5,654 nucleotides of DNA from Candidatus Planktophila sp. (GTDB lineage Bacteria > Actinomycetota > Actinomycetes > Nanopelagicales > Nanopelagicaceae). Numbering within the stretch: position 1 is the stretch's first letter; each line of letters opens with the position of its first letter. Shown piece after piece: positions 1 through 5,654 of this stretch. A model generated the notes under the pieces. That model searched no databases and was not told the DNA's origin. It worked only from the letters and a program-made list of their open reading frames with translations. Position numbers and translations under genes: made by a program. The DNA lies in assembly GCA_024641555.1 (NCBI GenBank), contig JAHECV010000038.1, positions 1-5,654 on the forward strand, given 5' to 3'.

Positions 1-380
1 AGCCAGATGGTGCGGCAGCGATGGCGATTCTTAGCGGTCGAATTGATGCGGCGCTGATCGGCGCTGATCGCATCGCAAAGAACGGTGATTCAGCAAACAA
101 GATTGGGTCATTGAGCGTTGCCCTAGCCTGCCATGCAGCTGGTATTCCATTTTTAGTTGTTGCACCTGAATCGACCGTAGATCGCAGCATCGCAACGGGT
201 GCTGAGATCCATATTGAAATCCGTGGAGATGAAGAGTTAACCCATTTCAAGGGGCTTCAGGTTGCACCGATTGGCTCTAAAACTTTTAATCCGGCATTTG
301 ATGTAACACCTGCAAAGTACATAAGTGCAGTTATAACTGAGAAACAATCCTACGAAATAGCAAAGGGCGAAACACTATGA
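1..380 (+). CDS. mtnA: MtnA-family aldose-1-phosphate isomerase (S-methyl-5-thioribose-1-phosphate isomerase-like), C-terminal part
   Basis: This is the 3' part of a gene cut by the left edge; the frame is open from base 3, and the ATG at 21 is internal because the residues before it (PDGAAA) belong to the family. MtnA proteins are about 340-350 residues, so roughly the last 125 are here. The active-site segment is visible: GADRIAKNGD, whose Asp (codon 66-68) matches the catalytic aspartate of B. subtilis MtnA, followed by NKIGS and the strand GIPFLVVAPESTVD. The family converts 5-methylthioribose 1-phosphate to 5-methylthioribulose 1-phosphate in the cytosol; close relatives act on 5-deoxyribose 1-phosphate (DrdI) or ribose 1,5-bisphosphate. 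The stop overlaps the next start (ATGA, 377-380), implying translational coupling. No other methionine-salvage gene is in the window, so the substrate may not be the methylthio sugar. Family call is firm; substrate is open. Confidence 0.88.
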   Translation, partial: PDGAAAMAILSGRIDAALIGADRIAKNGDSANKIGSLSVALACHAAGIPFLVVAPESTVDRSIATGAEIHIEIRGDEELTHFKGLQVAPIGSKTFNPAFDVTPAKYISAVITEKQSYEIAKGETL

Positions 381-2347
381 GCGATTACAAACCTTTAGAA
401 GAGTTAGTAGTCCGCTCGCAAAAACTTGGCGCCGACCAATCTCTGGTCGTTTTTGGGGGTGGAAACACTTCATCAAAGGGAGAAATTAAAGACCACCTGG
501 GACGATTGAAGAAAGTTTTATGGGTAAAGGGATCTGGCGCTGATATGCAATATGCGATCGATCGCGATTATCCTGGTTTATATCTCGATGAACTTCTTGC
601 GCTGCAAGATTTTTCAGAGATGAGCGATGACCTAATGGTGGATTACGTGACTCGTGCGCTAGTAGATCCAACATCACGTCGTCCATCAATCGAAACGTTG
701 CTCCATGCCTTTTTGCCCGCCAAACACATTGACCACGTGCATTCAGATGCAATTTGCGCCCTAACCAACCATCCAAAAGGTGAAGAGGCGGTTAAAGAAG
801 CGCTGGGGGATCGCTTTGCATATGTCGATTGGATTCGACCAGGTTTCCAACTCTCCAAATCTGTTGGAGCTTTGGGAGAGTATGAGGGAGTCGTACTTGC
901 TCACCATGGATTAGTTGTTTGGGATGAAGATACAAATAAGTGTTATGACAGGACGCAAGTTGCAGTCAAGAAAGCTAACGATTACCTCGATTCCCTTAAC
1001 AAGCGACCTACCGCAAATTTCCAACACAATGATCTCCCAGATGAAGAATTGAAAGAGTTGCTGCTGGCGCTGCGCGGAAAAATTGGCAAGAAACAGGTTC
1101 TGCGTGTCGACACTCGCTTGGCACCTATAGCCGCACGTGAAGATCTACAAGAAGTGCTCGATGCTGGTGTAGCAAGCGCTGATCACATGATGCGAATTCG
1201 TCCTAAGTCTGCCGCAATTTCAGTTAACGATGTTGAATCGGGAATCGATAAATATCGTGCGGATCATCAGCAGTATTTCGAAGAAAATAAATCATTTTTG
1301 CCTGCTGGTTACAGCAGTCACGGAGATGATCCGAAAGTTGTCCTGGTCCCTGGGGTCGGCGCAATAACTGGTGGAAGTACTCTCAAAGAGGCGGCAATGC
1401 TTGCGGATATCGCTACGCACACACATAACGTGGCCGCCAGGGTTCGCGATGTTTTCGGCCAAGGACGAGCACTTCCACCTGCAGAAATTTTTGGCTTTGA
1501 CTACTGGCCACTAGAACTATTCAAATTAAAATCAAAACCAGCTCCGGCAAAGTTTGACGGCAATATATTTATTGTCACCGGCGCCGGTTCCGGAATTGGG
1601 CGCGGAATTGCTATAGAACTTGGAAAATTAGGCGCACACGTGGCACTTGCCGATATCGAAGCAGAGGGACTTAATCAAGTTGAAGCAGAGTTTGTTGCAA
1701 ATAAAAGCAATCCTCCGCTTTTAATACTTGGTGATCAGTCGAAAGAGGAAGATGTAAAAGCAACTCTTTCTACAACAATTCGCCATTTTGGCGGCCTAGA
1801 CGGAGTAGTAATCAACGCCGGAATCGGCGTCTCTGATCTGCTCGAAGATTTAGAAGTCGATAAGTGGAAGCGTGGGTTAGATATAAACCTCACTAGCGCA
1901 TTCTTAATGACTCGAGAAGCGATGAAGATATTGCGAAAGCAGAAAATGGGCGGATCGCTGGTTTACGTTGCTAGCAAGAACGCTTTCGCTCCCGGCGCTG
2001 GTTTCGGAGGATATTCCGTGACTAAAGCTGGAATGTTGCAGTTAATGCGCATCGCAGCGCTAGAAGGTGGAAGCGTTGGAATACGTTGCAATGCAGTCAA
2101 TCCAGATGCGGTCTTTGATAACAGCAAACTTTGGGCCGGTGGTGTTCGCGAACAACGTGCGGCAGCACATGGGGTGAAGCCCGAAGAACTTGAAGATTTC
2201 TACGCATCTCGAAATATTTTGAAGGCTCGCGTCAGAAGTGAAGATGTTGCTCACAGCGTTGCGTATTTATTGAGCGATGAGTCATCCAGAACCACTGGTG
2301 CGGTAATTGCAGTAGATGGTGGCGTTTCCGCCGCTTTCCCACGATAG
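377..2347 (+). CDS. Bifunctional class II aldolase / short-chain dehydrogenase (RhaD-type fusion)
   Basis: A 656-residue two-domain protein, normal length for the bifunctional rhamnulose-1-phosphate aldolase/dehydrogenase family. Residues about 1-210 are a zinc class II aldolase: GGGNTSS (27-33) and KGSG (51-54) for phosphate binding, Glu106 in PSIETLLH as the likely catalytic acid/base, and zinc ligands in HVH (120-122) and HHG (176-178). Residues about 240-390 are the linker typical of the fusion, ending in FDYWPLELFKL. Residues 395-656 are a classical SDR: TGAGSGIG (401-408), Asp426 after strand 2 (NAD preference), NAG (480-482), Asn504, Ser533, Tyr546 and Lys550, and a C-terminal VDGGVSAAFPR. 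Known relatives cleave a 2-ketose 1-phosphate to DHAP plus an aldehyde, and the dehydrogenase converts the aldehyde (lactaldehyde to lactate for rhamnose). Here no rhamnose isomerase or kinase is visible; the overlapping upstream isomerase suggests a 5-deoxy- or 5-methylthioribulose 1-phosphate substrate instead. That substrate is inference. AAGGG at 363-367 is the likely ribosome binding site. Confidence 0.92.
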   Translation: MSDYKPLEELVVRSQKLGADQSLVVFGGGNTSSKGEIKDHLGRLKKVLWVKGSGADMQYAIDRDYPGLYLDELLALQDFSEMSDDLMVDYVTRALVDPTSRRPSIETLLHAFLPAKHIDHVHSDAICALTNHPKGEEAVKEALGDRFAYVDWIRPGFQLSKSVGALGEYEGVVLAHHGLVVWDEDTNKCYDRTQVAVKKANDYLDSLNKRPTANFQHNDLPDEELKELLLALRGKIGKKQVLRVDTRLAPIAAREDLQEVLDAGVASADHMMRIRPKSAAISVNDVESGIDKYRADHQQYFEENKSFLPAGYSSHGDDPKVVLVPGVGAITGGSTLKEAAMLADIATHTHNVAARVRDVFGQGRALPPAEIFGFDYWPLELFKLKSKPAPAKFDGNIFIVTGAGSGIGRGIAIELGKLGAHVALADIEAEGLNQVEAEFVANKSNPPLLILGDQSKEEDVKATLSTTIRHFGGLDGVVINAGIGVSDLLEDLEVDKWKRGLDINLTSAFLMTREAMKILRKQKMGGSLVYVASKNAFAPGAGFGGYSVTKAGMLQLMRIAALEGGSVGIRCNAVNPDAVFDNSKLWAGGVREQRAAAHGVKPEELEDFYASRNILKARVRSEDVAHSVAYLLSDESSRTTGAVIAVDGGVSAAFPR

Positions 2348-2351
2348 AGAG
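2346..2351 (+). promoter_or_regulatory. Shine-Dalgarno-like AGAGAG deciding the transketolase N-subunit start
   Basis: AGAGAG partly overlaps the stop codon of the aldolase gene (TAG 2345-2347). It lies directly against an ATG at 2352, which is too close for use, but six bases before an ATG at 2358, a workable spacing. A longer in-frame ATG at 2316 would overlap the aldolase gene by 32 bases and add 14 residues unlike the transketolase family. I therefore prefer 2358. Confidence 0.5.
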
Positions 2352-2357
2352 ATGGCT

Positions 2358-3260
2358 ATGACTGAAGATGTGAAGCGTATTGAAGCTATTGCAAGCGGAA
2401 TAAGACGCCGAGTTTTACAACATTCAATTGCCAACAACGGCGGATATATGAGCCAAGCATGTTCATCAGCCGAACTCTTGGCGTGTCTGTATGGCGGCGT
2501 TCTTAACTTTGCTCCGCTTGGGCAACCAATCGATCCACCCAGTTTTATAGGTGTTCCAGTTGTTGGCGTTCACAATTACAAGACAGGCCAACAGTTTCAT
2601 GGTGCATCTGGTGACCAATACGATCGTTTGATTTCGAGTCCCGCACATTACGCACTCGTCATTTATGCAGCGCTCATCGAAACGGGTCGATTGCGAGAAG
2701 ATGGACTTGAACATTTCAACCGCGATGGCTCAACTGTGGAAATGATTGGCGCAGAACATTCACCAGGTTTTGAAACAACTACTGGTTCCTTGGCGCAAGC
2801 ACTATCTCAAGCAGGCGGAATTGCATTAGCTCGAAAGCTGAAGAAGGAAAAGGGAAATACTTGGGTTTTCATGAGCGATGGCGAATTCCAAGAAGGACAA
2901 ACTTATGAAGCGCTTCAGGCAGCGAAGTTCCATGGCTTAGATCAGTTGCGGGTAATCGTTGATGTAAATCTAAATCAATGCGACGGCCCAATGAATACGG
3001 TGATGGAGATCGAGCCACTTGCTGATCGCATTCGCGCTTTTGGTTGGGATGTAACAGTTCTTGATGGCCACGATATTCCGGCGATTCTTGCAGCTTCCAA
3101 AATGGATACTAAAAATCCTCACATGTTGCTTTGCTACACCGATCCGGTCCGCGGATTGCCAATTTTGGAAGAACGCAAACCAACTTTGCATTACTTGAGA
3201 TTTACTGGCGCAGATGAACGCGCTAAATACGAAAAGGTTTATCAGGAGATGGTGAAATGA
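2358..3260 (+). CDS. Split transketolase-like enzyme, N-terminal (ThDP-binding) subunit
   Basis: A 300-residue protein (from ATG 2358) equivalent to the pyrophosphate-binding half of transketolase. Seen in order: SSAELLACLY (36-45), SSPAHYALVIY (93-103, with His97 aligning to E. coli His66), ETTTGSLAQALSQAGG (139-154), and the ThDP/metal motif SDGE (173-176) followed by the metal-ligand Asn in VDVN (201-204). Family role: with the C-terminal subunit it moves a two-carbon ketol unit between sugar phosphates. Two oddities by eye-alignment with E. coli TktA: the substrate-binding His26 is replaced by Tyr30 (GGYMSQ instead of SGHPG), and about 27 extra residues sit between Tyr45 and His97. The subunit overlaps its partner by 4 bp (ATGA 3257-3260), as expected for a 1:1 complex. 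The D-apulose-4-phosphate transketolases are also two-subunit enzymes, but I cannot assign that substrate. Start could be 2352 (302 residues). Confidence 0.88.
   Translation: MTEDVKRIEAIASGIRRRVLQHSIANNGGYMSQACSSAELLACLYGGVLNFAPLGQPIDPPSFIGVPVVGVHNYKTGQQFHGASGDQYDRLISSPAHYALVIYAALIETGRLREDGLEHFNRDGSTVEMIGAEHSPGFETTTGSLAQALSQAGGIALARKLKKEKGNTWVFMSDGEFQEGQTYEALQAAKFHGLDQLRVIVDVNLNQCDGPMNTVMEIEPLADRIRAFGWDVTVLDGHDIPAILAASKMDTKNPHMLLCYTDPVRGLPILEERKPTLHYLRFTGADERAKYEKVYQEMVK
3244..3248 (+). promoter_or_regulatory. Ribosome binding site for transketolase C-subunit (AGGAG)
   Basis: AGGAG inside the end of the N-subunit gene, eight bases before the ATG at 3257. It is the strongest Shine-Dalgarno match among the junctions in the window and supports this start, which creates the ATGA overlap with the upstream stop. 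Confidence 0.7.
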
Positions 3261-4270
3261 GCTATGAAATAGTTGCACGCCCACATCAACAAAACTTTAT
3301 TGATTGGGCAAAAGATAAGCCAGAAGTTCTTGTTCTTTCTGCAGACCTCACAAATTCTTGCGAAGTCGGAAAATGGCGCGATACTTATCCAGACCGCTTC
3401 TTTTCTATGGGTATGGCAGAACAAAACATGCTTGGATTCGCGGCTGGGCTAGCGCGTGAAGGTTTTGAACCTTGGCTACATACATTCTCGGTTTTTCTCT
3501 ATCGGCGCCCACTTGATCAACTTCAGATGTCTGTTGCATATCCATCGTTAAAGGTTCGACTAGTTGGATTTCTTCCCGGAATCATGACTCCGGGAGGAGT
3601 TACACATCAGGCGATTGAAGATATTGCGATTGTTCGTGCGATTCCAAATATGACAATTCTTGAAGTCGGCGATGCAACTGAAGCTGAATCTGTATTAGAT
3701 GTTGCTCATAAAGTTGATGGTCCGGTATATATCCGAATGTTGCGTGGCGAAGTTAGCCGAATTTTCCCTAAGTCTGAGCCCTTTGAATTTAATACCGCGC
3801 GCATACTTTCGACCGGAACAGATCTAACGATTATTTCTTCTGGAATCATGACTGAAGAGGCGTTACGGGCAATCCCAATTCTCCAAAATAGAGGGGTTTC
3901 TATTTCGCATCTACATGTTTCAACAATGAAACCGTTTACCGATCCACGCATAATTGCGGCGCTTAAGACTGCAAAAAATGGTGTGATTACCATGGAGAAT
4001 CATTCAATAATCGGTGGACTCGGAAGTGCAGTCGCCGAAGTTATGGCCGAAAACGGAATTAGTGCGCCACTTCAACGTATCGGATTAAAGGATACTTATG
4101 CCCATGGCGCATCCCAGAAGTACTTGATGGCCGAGTATGAAATGGATGCACCAGCCCTGATTGTCGCAGTTGAGAAAGCTCTTGGTAAAAAACTCAATAT
4201 TGATGAGAGCGAACTAGACCAACAACGTTCTGTAAATGTTCATAGCAGCGCAAAGGCGGAAGCTCTTTAA
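3257..4270 (+). CDS. Split transketolase-like enzyme, C-terminal (pyrimidine-binding) subunit
   Basis: A 337-residue protein with the Pyr and C-terminal transketolase domains. SADLTNS (28-34) opens the Pyr domain; GMAEQN (52-57) carries Glu55, the glutamate that activates the ThDP aminopyrimidine (E. coli Glu411); THQAIEDIA (116-124) carries His117 (E. coli His473); MENHSIIGGLGSAVAE (246-261) is the C-domain hallmark. Phosphate-binding residues appear kept: Arg8, Ser34 and probably Arg163 match E. coli Arg358, Ser385 and Arg520, which points to a phosphorylated substrate. The usual DG before the THQ/SHQ motif is changed to GG (Gly113 for Asp469 in E. coli), the residue that contacts the acceptor's C2 hydroxyl. 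The alignment is mine, by eye. The last 25 or so residues are a polar tail beyond the family core. It shares TAATG with the next gene. A fused pyruvate-dehydrogenase-type E1 beta was considered, but the neighbour carries a transketolase N half. Confidence 0.9.
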   Translation: MSYEIVARPHQQNFIDWAKDKPEVLVLSADLTNSCEVGKWRDTYPDRFFSMGMAEQNMLGFAAGLAREGFEPWLHTFSVFLYRRPLDQLQMSVAYPSLKVRLVGFLPGIMTPGGVTHQAIEDIAIVRAIPNMTILEVGDATEAESVLDVAHKVDGPVYIRMLRGEVSRIFPKSEPFEFNTARILSTGTDLTIISSGIMTEEALRAIPILQNRGVSISHLHVSTMKPFTDPRIIAALKTAKNGVITMENHSIIGGLGSAVAEVMAENGISAPLQRIGLKDTYAHGASQKYLMAEYEMDAPALIVAVEKALGKKLNIDESELDQQRSVNVHSSAKAEAL

Positions 4271-5367
4271 TGGATCGCATTTATGTAACTTACTCATTTG
4301 TAGGTGAAGACCCAAGGTCGATTGCTGATGTTATTCGCGTAGAGCAAACGATTGAATTTCCCTATGAGTTGGCACCCGCTTGGATTCAGGATCAAGTTGT
4401 TGGAAAAATAGAAGAGATAACATCTAGCGGTAAAACTAACCATTTAATAACTATTTCCTATAACTCAGATACAGCTGGGGGAGAGCTAACTCAATTGCTC
4501 AACGTGCTGTGGGGGAACGCCTCACTCTTCCCAGGTGTCAAAATTGTCGATCTGAAACTTCCTGATGCGATTCTTAATAATTTCAAGGGCCCCCGCTATG
4601 GAATTAGTGGTTTACGTGCCCAATTTAAGGCTGAGACCCGTCCACTGCTAACAACCGCTCTAAAACCAATGGGATCTGATCCAAATACTTTGGCAGAGAT
4701 GGCTCGCACGCTTGCATTGGCGGGCTTCGACCTCATAAAAGATGATCACAGTCTTGCTAATCAACCTTGGGCTACCTGGAAAGAAAGAGTCACTCTGGTC
4801 TCACGCGCAGTAAAAGAAGCCAACGATCTTGTCGGTGGAAATTCTGCGTATGCACCGAGCCTTAATCTTCCTTTCGATCAAGTTAGAGATGCAGCACATG
4901 CCGCAAAAGAACTTGGCGCAGGTGCCTTATTAATTCTTCCTGGAATTACTGGGTTTGACTCACTTCGCGTACTAGCTGCAGATGATTCCCTAGCGCTTCC
5001 AATTCAAGGCCATCCCGCAATGCTGGGTTCACTTGTAACATCTAAAGATGAGGGCATGGCACATGGAATCGTTTTTGGCACGCTTATGCGTTTAGCTGGC
5101 GCGGACATTTCAATTTTCCCAAATATGGGCGGCCGTTTCTCATTTACACAAGGTCAGTGTTTGGAAATTGCAAGTCGTTCCCGCGAAGAGTTAGGTAAGT
5201 TAAAACCAACTTGGATTGCACCTGCAGGGGGAATGACGCTCGAAAGGATTCCGGAAATGATCAATATGTACGGCAAAGACACCGCACTGTTGATCGGTGG
5301 AGCACTTTCTCGCGGAAACCTTGCAGATAACGCGGCTCGCATGCGCGAAATGGTGCGTGCCTACTAA
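4270..5367 (+). CDS. RuBisCO-like protein (type IV RuBisCO family)
   Basis: A 365-residue protein with both RuBisCO domains; the N-terminal domain is short and begins almost directly at the first strand. Seen: VEQTIEFP (24-31), NVLWGNASL (78-86), FKGPRYGISGLR (105-116), LKPMG (131-135, Lys132 = RuBisCO Lys175), LIKDDH (155-160, Lys157 = the carbamylated Lys201, Asp159 = Asp203), QGHPAM (246-251, His248 = His294), MAHGIVFGTL (263-272), PNMGGRF (284-290), APAGGM (317-322) and LIGGAL (341-346). Glu204 is replaced by His160, Arg295 by Pro249, the second Lys of KPK by Met134, and Ser379 by Ala319, so it should not fix CO2. Known relatives enolise, isomerise or decarboxylate 2-keto sugar phosphates (MTA-isoprenoid shunt isomerase; 3-oxo-isoapionate-4-phosphate decarboxylase). 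KDDH rather than KDDE argues against the MtnW enolase. As the last gene of the coupled set it probably uses a product of the isomerase or transketolase. Confidence 0.93.
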   Translation: MDRIYVTYSFVGEDPRSIADVIRVEQTIEFPYELAPAWIQDQVVGKIEEITSSGKTNHLITISYNSDTAGGELTQLLNVLWGNASLFPGVKIVDLKLPDAILNNFKGPRYGISGLRAQFKAETRPLLTTALKPMGSDPNTLAEMARTLALAGFDLIKDDHSLANQPWATWKERVTLVSRAVKEANDLVGGNSAYAPSLNLPFDQVRDAAHAAKELGAGALLILPGITGFDSLRVLAADDSLALPIQGHPAMLGSLVTSKDEGMAHGIVFGTLMRLAGADISIFPNMGGRFSFTQGQCLEIASRSREELGKLKPTWIAPAGGMTLERIPEMINMYGKDTALLIGGALSRGNLADNAARMREMVRAY

Positions 5368-5403
5368 ACTTCTTCACATTATGTGGAAAAAGATAAAGAA
5401 GTT
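5367..5403 (+). repeat. Inverted repeat around the RuBisCO-like stop / membrane-protein start
   Basis: AACTTCTT (5367-5374) and AAGAAGTT (5396-5403) are exact reverse complements. Just inside, CAC (5375-5377) can pair with GTG (5383-5385) around the loop ATTAT, leaving a 10-base one-sided bulge. The ATG at 5381 would lie in this structure. No T-run follows, so it is not a clear terminator; it could reduce translation of the downstream gene or be chance. Confidence 0.3.
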
Positions 5404-5654
5404 ATTTGCTGATCGCCGAGTTTGGGTTCGACAGATACTTGTCGCAGGATTGGCAGGCGCAGTCGCTTGGCAGGTGGGCGATATTGCGATCGAAAATGGC
5501 GGTGTAGTTGCGGCGATAGTCTGCACTCTCTCGATTCGAATCTCACTCCACAAGTCAGTTCGCGAAGGTTTCGGTCAAATCGTTGGAACTGCAATTGGCG
5601 CATCCGTTGCCTTGTTAAACGTTTCCATCTTTGACTTTGGATTTATCGCAGTGG
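5381..5654 (+). CDS. FUSC / aromatic-acid exporter (ArAE)-type membrane protein, N-terminal part
   Basis: The frame from ATG 5381 stays open to the right edge (91 codons visible), so the gene continues outside the window. The protein starts with a basic segment (KKIKKLFADRR), then hydrophobic stretches at about residues 17-34, 38-53 and 66-85, with a charged turn HKSVREGFGQIVGT at 57-70. The order (RQ.L.AGLAGAVAW, a second helix ending in S.R.S, then the basic loop and G.IVGTAIGA) matches the start of FUSC and ArAE inner-membrane proteins, which are proposed or known efflux components. There is no purine-rich ribosome binding site in the 13 bases after the preceding stop, so it may be leaderless or translated by coupling. 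TAAACT at 5365-5370 resembles a TANNNT -10 box but has no convincing -35. It may belong to a different functional unit from the sugar-phosphate genes. Family assignment is from topology and weak motifs. Confidence 0.7.
   Translation, partial: MWKKIKKLFADRRVWVRQILVAGLAGAVAWQVGDIAIENGGVVAAIVCTLSIRISLHKSVREGFGQIVGTAIGASVALLNVSIFDFGFIAV

Noticed and set aside
51..70. Tandem 10-bp repeat GCGCTGATCG
   Set aside because: It lies inside the conserved GADR-coding region of the isomerase and is read in different frames by each copy; most likely a codon coincidence.
554..565. Perfect 12-bp palindrome GCGATCGATCGC
   Set aside because: Inside the aldolase coding sequence over Ala-Ile-Asp-Arg codons, single copy, no paired sites nearby; not convincing as an operator.
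486..858. Open minus-strand frames opposite the aldolase domain
   Set aside because: The plus strand is a fully conserved enzyme domain here; the antisense products have no recognisable motif.
377..2347. Standard rhamnose-pathway assignment (rhamnulose-1-phosphate aldolase / lactaldehyde dehydrogenase)
   Set aside because: The fold family fits, but no rhamnose isomerase, kinase or mutarotase is visible and the coupled neighbours point to a different ketose phosphate; kept only as an alternative.
3706..3993. Minus-strand open frame of about 95 codons opposite the transketolase C subunit
   Set aside because: Mirror of a well-conserved coding region, with no family resemblance or ribosome binding site.
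4270..5367. True CO2-fixing RuBisCO large subunit, or MtnW enolase
   Set aside because: Glu204, Arg295 and Ser379 equivalents are replaced, excluding a carboxylase; MtnW keeps Lys-x-Asp-Glu whereas this protein has KDDH, and mtnB/mtnX-type neighbours are absent.
5422..5634. Plus-strand open frame of 70 codons near the right edge
   Set aside because: Arg/Cys/Ser-rich and unlike a real protein; the overlapping frame from 5381 encodes a plausible membrane protein and stays open to the edge.

Overview
The window looks like one tightly packed plus-strand operon from a compact bacterial genome of moderate GC. Base composition (mid-40s % GC by eye), almost no intergenic DNA, modest Shine-Dalgarno signals and the style of the proteins suggest a streamlined actinobacterium, for example the freshwater Nanopelagicales (acI). 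That placement is an inference from general appearance; no marker gene is present.

Layout, all on the plus strand: (1) 1-380, C-terminal part of an MtnA-family aldose-1-phosphate isomerase, cut by the left edge; (2) 377-2347, a class II (zinc) aldolase fused to a short-chain dehydrogenase, related to the bifunctional rhamnulose-1-phosphate aldolase/dehydrogenases; (3) 2358-3260 and (4) 3257-4270, the N- and C-terminal halves of a split, thiamine-diphosphate-dependent transketolase-like enzyme; (5) 4270-5367, a RuBisCO-like protein (type IV, not a CO2-fixing enzyme); (6) 5381 to the right edge, the start of an FUSC/aromatic-acid-exporter type membrane protein that runs out of the window. The first five genes are joined by 4-bp overlap, 10-nt gap, 4-bp overlap and 1-bp overlap, so they are almost certainly cotranscribed and largely translationally coupled.

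How they may work together: MtnA enzymes turn a 5-modified ribose 1-phosphate (5-methylthio- or 5-deoxyribose 1-phosphate) into the 2-keto 1-phosphate. Class II aldolases of the 5-deoxyribose salvage (DrdA) or 'DHAP shunt' type split that ketose into DHAP and a two-carbon aldehyde, which a fused dehydrogenase could then oxidise or reduce. RuBisCO-fold enzymes also act on 2-keto-1-phosphates; in the Rhodospirillum rubrum MTA-isoprenoid shunt the RuBisCO-like protein takes the MtnA product directly. A split transketolase and RuBisCO-like decarboxylases are also known from D-apiose/apionate catabolism. I know of no described pathway that combines all five activities. The most interesting reading is therefore an undescribed branched pentose-phosphate or deoxysugar salvage route. 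The transketolase pair shows active-site changes (His26 to Tyr and Asp469 to Gly in E. coli numbering, plus an insertion of about 27 residues) that fit an unusual substrate. The substrates themselves cannot be read from the sequence.
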